The notes beneath the pieces were generated by a model. That model worked only from the letters and a program-made list of their open reading frames with translations, had not been told where the DNA came from and made no database searches. From the NCBI GenBank assembly GCA_013399875.1, contig VXAZ01006807.1:1178001-1242000 (forward strand): a stretch of DNA of 64,000 nucleotides. The letters run 5' to 3'. The DNA comes from Gymnorhina tibicen (lineage: Eukaryota; Chordata; Aves; Passeriformes; Artamidae). Every line of letters begins with the position of its first letter. The first letter of the stretch is position 1. Positions 25,086 through 36,400 of the stretch are shown in pieces. The position numbers were made by a program, and so were the translations under genes.

Positions 25086-28000
25086 TGTAAAACCAGGCCT
25101 TTTGGTCACCTGTGTTTGTTTATCTCTTCCCGCATCTGTTAAGCTGGCAGACCTTTCGGTGCCAGGAGACAACACCTGCTGGGCCTTGCCCGCCTGGGTT
25201 CCCTCTATTATCTGCACCAGCTATCTGTGGTGGGAGAGGGGTGATACGCCCTGCCACAAGAATGCAGGTGTCACCCAACCCTGGGACCATCAGCATGGGA
25301 GGCACCACACTCCATGGCAGGTGCAGACGTGGGAAGAGCTGCTTCCAGCTCACAGCAGCTTGGCTCACTGGCACAGGACATGGTTCCCTTTAACAGCTAT
25401 CAGGGAGCTATTATCCCTATCACAGATTTGCTGCCAGGAGGTCACAGAGCTTCTGCTTTGAGTCCCACATGTGCTCAGCAGGGCCAACCACTGGATGGTG
25501 AACTCCGCCAGCTGATGAAGCTGGTTTCCATATCTGGCCGTCAGTGTCGGGCATGAGAGAAAATTAGCTAATTTCCAGGGTTTCTAGCAAGCGACTAATG
25601 CTTGGAAAAAGAGCAATGCGAGGTTAATTCATCATCCGATTTTAAAAATGTGCAAGTTTAAATACTAATAATGTGGAACGGGAAATCTGACATAAAGACC
25701 CAGCAAATCAGCAATGTGTAAGTAAAGGAAATTAAATGCAGCTATTACAGGCAGTGAGGCCTCTTTGAATAGGCTGGAAATACAGATAAATGGTGTTCAG
25801 AGAAACACCCCAGAAGATGTTGAGTTTGGCAAAGGCAGTGACAAGGTTTGAATGAAGTGTAACCAAATGCAGATGGTATATTCGCAATTTCATCTCAACT
25901 AATGATGTGAACAATCTAATACTAGTCCTTGCAGTGGCACCAGGTCTTTTGTTCACTGAAGCACACTTAAATAGGGGATTGGAGGGAGGGGAGATTTGTC
26001 TGAATTATTTGCATAATGAGGAGAGTATGGCTATTGATTGCATTCATTATCCAGAGGAAAGGATCTAAGCATTGTCCAAAATCTGTTTTTCTTGCAATGG
26101 TGGGACAAACAAACACGCTGAGTGGAAAATGTGTGTCTTAGATCATACTGGTGCAGTATGGATGCAATTCACAGCCCATTACTCTTACAATTAGCAATAC
26201 TGAGCACAGGAGGGACAAGACACCCTGTTCTGTGCTGCCTCTTTGCCCCCCATGAGGAGCATCACTGCCATCACCCCTCAAATAGCAGGAGCTTCTCAGC
26301 TCCTCCTTCCATGGTCCCTGGTGTGGCAAGCCTGGTGAGGATACATGAAATGGGACATGAAATGCTCCATCTGGCAGTGGGAATAAGAGGCAAAGAAATA
26401 GGAAGCTATAAAAGTTTTAAAAGTATTTCAAGCTCCCCAGGGAAACAATTCTATTCCTTATTTAGCACTAAATACCTCTGGTAAAACTCAGCCTCCCCCA
26501 CTTTCCAATTAGGAAGGCACCTGCTTTATTTCAGTTGCATCTTCCCGGAGTCTAAGCAGACTTTCTGAGGCAACTCCATAATGAGGTCGACTTGATAAAA
26601 ATACCCACTGCTGAAAGATCTGGCTAGTGGCAGGTCACTTAAGCTCTTGCACTGCTCTGGAGTCAAACCTGTCCTACTGAAGTCAACAGGAATTTTGCCA
26701 TTTGACTTCAAAACATCAGGATTTCACTACAGATGATGAAAACTCCTCCTAGCAATAGCCAGTATGGCATTAGAACGTTAAATAATAATGGGATTTATAT
26801 TCACCAGTCTCAAAATGTAAATCTTTGTAGTGTATTTCCTACTTGTCCAAAAATCGTACCACAAGCCTGTAGAAAAGAACTGTCCCATCTGCTGTAATTG
26901 TATAAAATAACTTCCAGATGTAAGTGCTGGTGGTATGAGAGGTACAAACAGGAAAGCCTGAACAGATCGTGACGGCCTCTTCCTAGATTCTGTCCAGCAT
27001 TCACTGTAATTTTTAAACTTTCATGCCCTAAGACAATTATGCTTGTGCAGAGATACATGTGGTATTTTCTAAGCTAGAAGCAGAGACTCTGAAAATCTAG
27101 AAAGCAGAAGCTGCAACAAGTAATATAACAAGAACTACCACTTGTTACTGCAGGGTTCTCACGCTGTGAGGATAAATTATCAAACTCCTAGGATAAAACA
27201 AGTGTATCTCAAATATAATTTTTAAATGCAGGGAGAGTTTCCCCAGGGCTTTTCTCTGGCTGCAGCAGCATTGGCAAATGTGCCAAGTAGTCTGCCACTG
27301 ATTTAGTGGGTTGGAAGCTGCACTCCATCATTGTACCTCACCTGCCATTACCATCAGGTTTTTGCTATCCTTGGCATCCTGCTTACAGCAGAAAATTATT
27401 CACTTGCTAGTATGGTACACAAAACCCACGCTATTTTTAGCCACCTGCATCTATCACAGCAAGTTTACATCAAGACTTCAGGGATGAGGGAAAGAGAGGA
27501 GGAAAAAGAAACCCCACTCCCTTTCTCACACTCCTGTGCCCGCCCACTCGCATGTAGTGCCACAGGTTAGCGTGAGCAGTGACACAGAAAGGTGCAGGAT
27601 GCTCCTTGTGCTGTCACTCCAGCTTTGTCTTTTCCTGGAGAGCACTGTGCTGAATGGACAGATGATGATCACAGTGGTATGAATGCAATTTTTCTTGTCT
27701 TCGGTGTCTCGACTCAATGGGATTTTGCAGACACAGTCATGGCCTCTATTTTTCACAAAGACTCAGAAGCATTTTAAATTATTTTCCTCATGAAAGTGAG
27801 CCTTTTGTTGGCAGCTGGAAATCTCTCCCACAGACATTTTACATTTTTAGAGTCTAACTTTCTGACAGGAAGAGATCTAATATGCCATGTGATGAAAAGT
27901 GCATTCAAGGCCCTTACTAACAGCACTGTGCAAATATCATCTCAAGATATGCCCTGAGAAAAACTGCCTAGCTCATTTCTTGCCCCCCTTCCCCAATTCT

Positions 28001-28726
28001 TCACTGCCCCAGCACCCTCATCCCCCTCCCCCTTGCCAGCCTGATGATCTACAAGTCCAGAAGGATTTTGAGTACATAAAAGCTGTCCTCAGACAATTGC
28101 AGTCAATATTGAAATATCTAATCTAGTGCATTCAAGCCACCCTCTTAGCTGGAGGAGGATTAGCAGATTTTTACATCCAAAAGAGCCATTAGATCATCAA
28201 CCTGCTGGACATGAAGGGAAGCCTTTCAGATTCCTTTCTTTTAAAAATACCAATCAAAACTTGTGGTTTTCCCTCCAGTCCACCAAAAGTCATGATACAT
28301 TGAAGCAACACACCTGAAAATTCAAATTCTCTGCCTCAATACAGAAAGCCCAGCACAGACAATAATGTTGAAAGTTTCTATGTGTTGTATTACAAGTCCA
28401 CTGCTGAAATATATGAACCATGTAGGTAGGACTTTTGTTCAGCTTCTGCTGGAGACTTTCTAGACCATAACACACCCAGCACGGATAAAATCCTAGATAA
28501 TAGAATAGTTAGAACATTAATATCCTATGGAAAAATGCCAGTGGTGTCTATTTCCCCATCAGTACTCTCTATGGACAGCTGCCTAGAAGGAGATGGCAGA
28601 TAGAATGGAAAATTCTAAATGGAAAAAAAACCCCAATCCAAAACGTTAGTTGATGTATTTGGTTGATATAATCACTCCTCCGAACAGAGGAGTCTTTCAT
28701 TCCAAAGCCCTCACTCTGCTTCAGCT

Positions 28727-28897
28727 ATGTCAGTAATGATGCTCCTGCCAAAAAACCACCTTCTGTTGGACCTTCTGGTGATCCTGGTGACGTTCTGGTT
28801 TCTGGCTTCCGCTGATGCTACCGGACATATAACTACTGGGCAAGGAGTGCTGACTCCGAAGGATTCAAACCACAGAGGCATACACTGTGGTATATAA
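28727..28897 (+). CDS. Short ORF with signal-peptide-like start (speculative)
   Basis: A 56-codon frame starts at ATG 28727 and stops with TAA at 28895-28897. The first 30 residues look like a signal peptide or signal anchor: a short N-region with MSVMMLLPKN, a hydrophobic core LLLDLLVILVTFWFLA and a small-residue SADA segment that would suit signal peptidase. The remaining residues up to the stop show no domain. A weak donor-like GTATAT lies near 28890, so it could be a first coding exon, but no acceptor-linked partner is visible. I do not recognise the protein. The opposite strand is also open for 64 codons, and CTG/GTG-rich DNA produces hydrophobic peptides by chance, so confidence is low. 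Confidence 0.18.
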   Translation: MSVMMLLPKNHLLLDLLVILVTFWFLASADATGHITTGQGVLTPKDSNHRGIHCGI

Positions 28898-30330
28898 ATA
28901 CACACTGACAGCGTTTAGATCCTAAAAATCTGTATTAAATTCAGGGTTAGGTTCAGCCCTATCTTTAAGGGAGGGAAAGGAAGAGGGACATGCCATGAAT
29001 GACTCACGGGGCTACAGCAGACTGTGTTCAGATGGTAAGAGTCAGTTAGCCAGGCTCTGGGTACTTGTGCTCTGTAGTTTAATTTGGATGGTTCAAATAA
29101 TTCCTGACACTAAGAATATTTCTAAATATAATGCCATGGCGCCCTTGGGTTTGACAGCTTTTTTTTGGAGCTGATAGCTTCTGAGAAGTTAAAATGTGTG
29201 CAAATTGTAATACCTACATCCTACATGGTGCAGAAGGGAGTTTGTGATTCAATAAGCCATAATGTTCCTGATAAAAACGTAGAATCACACTGAAAATACA
29301 GCAAAAAATGAACCCTCAAACAACTTCTCTGTATTAGAAGTTCTGCAAATCATTCTGCTGTGAATGCTTACGTCGCTTTATGCTATTACTCCATAAGGTT
29401 ACATTGTGCAGAATACACCATCTTTAATTTTCAAATTATATAACTAATAATTATTTCTGTTGGGAAAATTTTTTTGTGCTCTTCAAAAATAACAAATCAG
29501 AACTATCGCTATTGCAAAGACATTGGAGGGGCATATTGGCTTTTTTTTTTTATCATTGTCTTTATTATTTTTTTAAAAAGGTTGAAAATTTATTTCAGAG
29601 ACCTGACATTACATTTAGTAAAATGTATTATAACTGACTACTACTGGATTGGAAAGTGTAGACGTAAATCACAACCCAGTCTTATCTTTCTAGTAGCTAC
29701 ATCAAATCTGTTAACAATTGAGAAGCCATTAAAATGCTAATGAGTGTGAAGGATGATCTATGTTTCACACTCCAACTTCTATTTTCACAAAGGCAAAACA
29801 TACATGAAAATCCCAACAGTTCTCTCCTGCTGAAAGAAATATGAAAGACTGTTTGGCTTTTAAAATTATGACATTGCTGTTAAACTTGTCTGTAAGATAA
29901 ATTGTTACATTACTGCCAGCATGATTACAAAAAAGCTTTAGGGCCCAAGTTACACATGAAAAAGTCTTAACTAATTCCCTTTAATTTGCTTTCAAATACT
30001 AAACAACATTAAAGAGCAGTGAACTTGACTGCCCAAGCTGTGTCAAATATTAAGAAAGATGCAAACTTCAGACAGATGCCATTTGCTCGACCTTCTGGAA
30101 AGCAAACCTCTTTGTAAGGGTCCTAAGTGAAAACCCCTCAAAGTAAGCACTGTAAAATTAACTAGTTCTGAAAATGTTTTCATGTGCAGAAGATCTGGAC
30201 CAACACAAATGCTGCAGCTCACATGCCCTTCCTAAAAGGTGTCTTTAGAGTTAAAAGTGAAAAAGATCCTGCAAAGCTACCTGAATTCTTTTAAAAGAGG
30301 TATCAGGGCTTTCCCATTTTCATGCAGGAA

Positions 30331-30426
30331 TTTTATGTTTTATTTTTGGGTGGGGGGTTTTTTGGGTTTGTTTTTAGTTTGGTTTTTTGTTTGTTTTTTT
30401 ATCTTTTTTTTTTTTTCTTTTTCTTC
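30331..30426 (+). repeat. T/G-rich low-complexity tract
   Basis: About 95 bases are made almost entirely of T and G on the plus strand, including GGGTGGGGGG and T runs of up to about 14. The frame through it is a low-complexity Phe/Leu/Gly artefact and should not be called a protein. Confidence 0.85.
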
Positions 30427-32218
30427 ACTAGTACACACAGGCTAATAAACTCTGCTCAGGCTTTGGTGAAAGTGCCACATTTTCTGATGTGCTCAGGTGC
30501 GACCGTGTGTGTGTGTTTCCGGCACTAAATTTGGGAGCTTGCTGGTCCCTGAGTAGCAGCACATGCATCATACTAATGTAATCCTGCCATCCCCTGTATC
30601 CCCTTAATCAGCAAGCAGCTGTGTTTCACTTGCTTCCAGAAATATCACCGTCTTGAATACCTCAAACAACATGGAAAACCCCACACTTTTATGGAGGTTA
30701 AAACGAAGAGGGTGAGGGGAACACGTTACAAGCAGCTCTCTGTGCTGTTCCCTTTACTGTTGCCTAATGTTATTTATTGCAGCACCATCTTTCTTTTGAA
30801 GCATAATTAAAAAAGATAAATAACCATACAGTCTCCCACAAAGATAAATTGACAGCTTGAGCCCTTTCCAGTTGGATTGCCTTTTTCTAACATATAAGAG
30901 TGAAGAAACCTTTGATACCTTTATTCTCATTCTTCATAGGAAAAATAGCCTTTTAATCTACTTTGGGGTTCCCTGAAGTAATCCAGTACTTCGCTCTGGG
31001 TCACAGTAAAGCTACCTATTTTCCTGCTGCCACTTTTGCTTTTCATTGCCTGGTTTGGGCAGCCGCTTTATTCCCCACTTTTTTGGGCAGCCAGGCCATT
31101 CTGTGTCTTGGGCATCTGCCCTGCTTGCCTCTTCTTTCACTCAGGGGTGCAGTTCCCCTGGAAAACCCCTCCTTGGAAAGCCACTCTTGCACCATCCAAG
31201 CTGGATGTAGCTGTTGTGGTTCATGGAGCTCCATGCTGCTCTCACCTTCATGGCCTGCTTTATATGTGTCACCTTTACCAGAGTAAAAATGATGGCAGAT
31301 CAATTCTGTTGCAAGTTTTGCAAACTACATGAAGCACTCTTGTGCTTTTTCAGTAGACAGAAGGCTGAGCAGTTCTAGTAGCATTTTATTTATTACTAAG
31401 TATTTGTATCATACAACCACCAAGACAAATTCAGATCTGGACACTTGAGCTCAAATACAAGGAACAAGAACAAGACTGTCACTTGTTCCACATGGTGTTG
31501 ACAAGTGAGACAGATGAGTGAGGAGAAATCTGATCAAAAACAGGAGTCAAAAATACCACTTAATACTGGTCAAGTGCAGATAAAATCAGAAAAATATTTC
31601 CACTTTACCCACTGCCTCCTCCACTTCTGTAAACATAGCAGAACTCACAATGCAGCAAGAAACACAACGAGCTTTCAAAAAAGATTTGGCTGAAGGCAGC
31701 AGATGATCACAAAGCTCTTACATTGCAAAACATTTTTGTTACTATGCTTTTAGCTCGCTCAATATACATGTTCAGAATTATGTCTGGAAGAGACAACCTG
31801 GATTAGTGACTTTGTTTTAAGAATAGATAATCTCTTGGTAAATATTTGCACTGCGTGAGTTAGCTTTGCTGGCAAAATTGTCTTGACAGTTTATCAGGCT
31901 GAGCACAAACCTGACTTGCTGATTCTTTCGGGATGTTGCTAAAAATGATACAAACTAATGATGCTTGTACTTGCATAGGAAGCAAAATTAATTAAAGGGG
32001 CAACTAGACTGGCAGAATTTTTGTGAACTGCATTAATTCCTAGGTTTGAAACTGCACACTGAGACTCTTTGAACTCACATGTGTGAATTTTAAAACGTGT
32101 CTATCCATTGTAAGGAATACACACAGAAATTAGCATCCGTGAACTATGAATGCACGTCTGTGCAGCTGAAATGGCACGCATATCCAGACAAGGTGAGAAG
32201 AGCAGCAAAATCCTATTT

Positions 32219-32325
32219 CACAGAATCACAGAATGGTTTGGGTTGCAAGGGACCTTTGAAGACCATCTAGTCCAACCTCTTGCCAGGGGCAGGGACACCT
32301 GTCACTAGATCAGGTTGCTTAAGCT
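32219..32325 (-). mobile_element. CR1 LINE 3'-end fragment, minus strand
   Basis: It starts with CACAGAATCACAGAATGG, the reverse complement of the CR1 ATTCTGTGATTCTGTG tail. TTTGGGTTGCAAGGGACC, CATCTAGTCCAACCTC and GACACCTGTCACTAGATCAG follow. About 105 bases of the CR1 3' UTR remain. Its 3' terminus points left. The CR1 ORF1 fragment 360 bases to the right is on the opposite strand and so belongs to a different insertion. Confidence 0.95.
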
Positions 32326-32684
32326 CCGTGTATGGTATTCAAACACAGCACTTGGGCTCGGCAAAGTCTAGCCCATGTAAAAATCATACCATAAACAAAA
32401 CACTGAGAAAACGATGGTGTAGACCACCAGACACAGAAAAATAATTTAAAGATACTAATAGTTTTTAATATTAAGACATCACAATGGACTGTTTGCCCAT
32501 GAGATTACTTTGAACAATCACTTCAGCTGCTTTCAGTTCTTAAATATTAGCTCCTTTCAATCTCTGTATTGTCTCAATGATTTGCTTCTTAAGGTATAGA
32601 TACCTGACATATACAAAGCTTAGTGATTTATTGAATTACAGACTTTTTTAAGCTATGATGCCTCCTCTGAGGCTACTCAGACTC
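32326..32684. other. Spacer between two CR1 pieces
   Basis: AT-rich DNA of about 360 bases lying between the minus-strand CR1 end and the plus-strand ORF1 fragment. No open frame, promoter or repeat was recognised. Part of it could be decayed CR1 upstream sequence, but I see no match. Confidence 0.5.
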
Positions 32685-33420
32685 CTCAAGTGTTAATGAC
32701 TCTGCGAATGTCAAGACCTGTCACATCAGGAGAGATGCTGGAGCTGAGTGGTGAACCTGGATCTACTCCCTGTAAAACAATTAGCACAACTAAGAAAAGG
32801 CAGTGGGCGATAGTAGTAGGCAATTCTCTTCTGAGAGGTACAGAGGCACCCATCTGCTGCCCTGACAGGCTCTCTAGAGAGGTACACTCCTTACCTGGGG
32901 TATCAGGAATGCCACCCTGAGACTATCAAGCCTCACACTGTCCACTGACTGTCATCCACTGCAGTTGTTTCATGTGGGCTGATACAGCCAGGAGCAGTCT
33001 GGGGAGTATCAAGAAGGATTACAGAGCCCATGGAGTGATAGTAAGGGACTCTGGAGCCCAGGTAATTTTTCATCAATCCTCCTAGTCAAAGGAAAAGGGT
33101 TTGAAAGGGCCAGTCAAATCTGGTGATTCAGCAAATGTTTACAGGACTGGTGCCACAGCCAGGGGTTCAGCTACTGAGACTATGGGACTCGCTTTGAGAA
33201 ACCTGGTCTAAGAGGGGCTGATGGGGAAAGCATCTCAGGTCATGGCCCTGCCCAAGTGGTGAACAGAGCTTTACACTATAGTTTCTAGGGGAGGGGAACC
33301 TCAGTCTATGCCATTCCTACCAGTCTGATGGCAGTGTCAGCCACAGATACCCAGAGCTTGGAGAGGGATCACAGGTCAGCAGGAGAGCACCTGATACGAG
33401 CCTGTAAAAAAACAGCTGGT
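32685..33420 (+). pseudogene. Decayed CR1 ORF1 (GDSL-type esterase domain) fragment
   Basis: Translation gives QWAIVVGNSLLRGTEAPIC and then DRLSREVHSLPG, which match the conserved esterase block of avian CR1 ORF1 (family form VIVVGDSLLRGTE). After a frame change, pieces such as PLQLFHVG, IKKDYRAHG and KGKGFERA continue the same domain in order up to about 33.3 kb. CR1 ORF1 encodes a nucleic-acid-binding, esterase-like protein needed for LINE mobilisation. This copy is dead. The first frame ends at 32918-32920, further stops and frame changes follow, the catalytic GDSL block reads GNSL, and the C-terminal DGVHL-like block reads DGESI. Neither ORF2 nor the CR1 3' UTR follows, which is unusual because most CR1 copies keep the 3' end. 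It is a remnant of a longer copy that was later broken. Confidence 0.85.
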
Positions 33421-36400
33421 AAAATATTTGACATATTAAGTGCTTTTGGGGTTTTGGAATAGGCAGTGGGTTGTACTAGACTAAAGAATAAGTGCCACAT
33501 AAATACTAGTGGATATGCACAGTGAGATACAACTTTTGTTGGCATCTTGTCCCATGCTTTCTCAAATATTACTCTTAAAGTGGTGGTTTTAACATCTTAT
33601 AACACTAATACTAACTGTAACACCAGACTGAGAAGAACATATTGATTTCAGCTTTTAAGGCAGTTACCATTAGCATCCTGAATTTTTTTCCTTCTCTAGC
33701 TGAATTAACCCATAGTTTTATTAACTTACCTTACAGACTGGTTACCGTTGTATGAAATCTCTGCAGTGCTTTTCTTTATTTGCAGCTCCATCACTGGATA
33801 GCATTTTGTAGAATTAGGATTTCTTAAAAACTGCAAGTTCCTCCTATCCAAAAGGGAAATTCTTTTGTTTCTCGACACAGTAGGAGTGAAATTTGTATCT
33901 GAACTATATATGCTCCTGAACAGAAACTAACAGAAAACATTCTTACCCTATTGTTTCATTAGGATGACATAGAAGAGGGCGTGTTGAGAAAAAGAGAGGA
34001 AAAATCTGTTCCTTATATTTGGGTTGGCTGACAACAGCAAGATTGACTTGGCTTTCAGGGGCTCTGCCTGAATTTCTCTGCCGAGGTTATCTGAAGGATA
34101 CTGTGCTATAGTCTCATTTCTCCTCAGTGTGCCAAGGTGAACCACACAAATACCTCCAATAGCTCTCAGCTATTCTCATGTGAGACAGATTGCTGAGCTT
34201 CTGTTTGGCTTTAGAGATGTTCGCGTGCCAGTCAGTGGGCCACGGGATGACAAATTACCTCTCTGCCAATATGAGAGCTGGGACAGTTCTCTTCACAGCC
34301 TCCACCAGATGGGCCTAATTAAACTATTAGCCAATGAGTGAGGTCTGATGGCTCCATTAGGAATCCTCCTGTGCTTAAATAAACAGCTCAAAATAAATAG
34401 TTTTCTCAATTACAGTTTTTATCACGTCCTTTTCTGGCATATTCATTAGCAGAGTGCCTCCTTTGTCTACTTTTTCCTAATGGGACAGGGCCTTCTTGAC
34501 ATTATGCGAGGGTTTCAAAAGGTCATAATGGCATCAACCGGTTTGCTTTGAGGAGTTAAACCCTTCTCCCAAAGCATCATTTTACTGAACTTTATGGCAA
34601 AGATTTGTTCTCCCTTATGATGTGCAGCTTCATCCTGACTGTAGGGTTTGCTGCCCTGATGGGCTGAAGCCTGTGGCTGCCACAGCACCGCCCCTGCAGC
34701 CAGCAGTGCCTCCAGATCTCCTCAAACAGTGATCTCACATCCCGTGCTGGCACAGAGAGACAACCTCTTCTCTTTTTTTCTAATTATTACCTAGAACTTA
34801 TTTCTCCCAGCTTAGTAACTACCCCTCACCTTTATCCTTCCCCCCTCTCTAATTTTTCCTGAAATTATTTTTTTCCTCTTGACTCACTCGTGACCCATTG
34901 TATCTCATCTAGAAATCTTTACCTGAGGTTTTAAACTACCTCTTCCCCTCTCTTCTCCCATTTCAAAAATTTCCCTGTGAAAGGTCCTGCCCACTCTTTT
35001 CTTGAGTTCTCCTTGATTCGTAGTTTCCAAAGGGCATCTTCATAATCCAGAAATTTCTCCTTTCCTGCCCAATCAATGTAAGGAAGATGAGCTCTGCAGT
35101 GAATGCTAGTTGTGATTAAATCCTTTTTTTTGACTCATTCTCAGAGGAGATTTGCTGCTTCGGGGGTGGGTGTTGGTACTACAGGAAAAAAATTGGATAC
35201 TTCACCCATTAATAGCACTTCTTGGCAGAAGTGATTGACTGTTTGAAATGAGCAACCAGGATTTTACATCAAACAAGTATTAGACAGAGTCTTCAATATA
35301 CCTCATTTCAAGCATCGTATTATTCATGTAAATAATTAGGACTGTTTGAGCTCAAAAATAGTAAGGTGCTAGCACCACAGCTTCATGTATTTAATTATAA
35401 CTCATTTGGTTAAGACACTGTCTAATTGCTCCAGAAAGAAACCAGTATTTACATTTATAAGTTTTAAAATATATTGGGTTGTGAGCCCAAAACTGTGTCT
35501 ATTTAGTCACTGAGAGGAAATGAAAAATTCAGTCATTAACTCTGTGTGAGAAACCAGGATATTTCAGAGGCAGATCCTATGACAACCTGTACCAGCCAAG
35601 GACCTGTTCTTCAGTGACTTCCTGCAAGACTCCTAAGTGGCAAAATTCTTCACTATTCAAATGAAAATATTGCCATGCCATGTCACCATCAACTCCTAAG
35701 ACTTTTACTGAGATCAGCCCTTAAATAGGCCATTTTCTTTACATTACTATTGCAATGGAGAGAATTCTGAGTCCCTCACCTCATTCATTCTCTTGCACCT
35801 CTTAGGAAAGCAGATGAGTTCAGAAAGTGTCTAAAATCACAGATATGTGGAGGTAGAGGTATCATTAGAAAGAAAGATTTCAATAACTTTGTGTGTAGAT
35901 TTTCTTTTGAGCTCCTGGGGGAGGTCTGCAGGGTGGGACTATTTTGGAGAGGGGTGCTTTCTGCACATTCTGTTTCCTCCTGGTACTTCACCAAGTTAGG
36001 GATGCATCTCGCCTCCATTACAAGCAAGTACCTCGGAGACGAAAGGCTCACATGGAGAAGGGTGTGTTTGGATGGCTTCAGAGGATTAAAAAAGGGAGAT
36101 TTTAAAAAGGAATGCAAGAACTTGCATTTTTTTCTTTCCTTTTTATTGTTACTGTGTTCTAAAGGGCTGCTGGTTCTTCCACCAGATGAGCCATTAGTGG
36201 GGAGAATGAGACAATTCAGAAACAGAATACAAAGGAAGCAAGTATCTGATGAAAGCACATGACTTGATGCAAAAGGCCCCCATGAAATAAAAACAAGAAA
36301 ATGCCTGTTAGAGAAGGGAATACTCATGTTCTTTGAGGCAGAGAGCTTTCTTGGTCAAAATCAGGTCCATTTGCATTTAAAAGCTAGCCTCATTTCCTTT

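Larger units (their letters stand above)
24667..25543 (-). mobile_element. Probable solo LTR of an avian endogenous retrovirus, minus strand
   Basis: Read on the minus strand, this stretch has LTR architecture. It begins TGACGGCC, has a TATA box CTATAAAAG (plus positions 25077-25085), then about 320 bases later an AATAAA signal (24755-24760), and ends TTCAGTAACA. That gives U3 of about 460, R of about 300 and U5 of about 80 bases. The termini are TG and CA as expected. The flanking hexamers TAGTCG and GTGTCG match at their last four bases, so a target-site duplication is only partly supported. No retroviral gene or primer-binding site was seen next to it, so it is taken as a solo LTR. The exact ends and the family are uncertain; the R segment, with TGTCTATTAATAAATA, resembles avian LTRs that I recall. 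Confidence 0.55.
25544..32218. other. Unique AT-rich non-coding DNA
   Basis: About 6.7 kb without a recognisable gene. It contains a short signal-peptide-like frame at 28727-28897 and a T/G-rich tract at 30331-30426. A GC-richer patch at 31020-31290 has frames of 86 to 107 codons on both strands with no recognisable product. Pyrimidine-rich clusters occur around 27.99-28.04 kb. Confidence 0.55.

Noticed and set aside
30331..30528. Hydrophobic Phe-rich frames of 68 codons as membrane proteins
   Set aside because: They are translations of the T/G-rich low-complexity tract.
35785..36327. Longest open frame of the window (180 codons, minus strand)
   Set aside because: No recognisable domain, Ser/Phe/Leu-rich composition, the opposite strand is also open for 123 codons over the same bases, and one frame of this length is not surprising in 64 kb searched in six frames.
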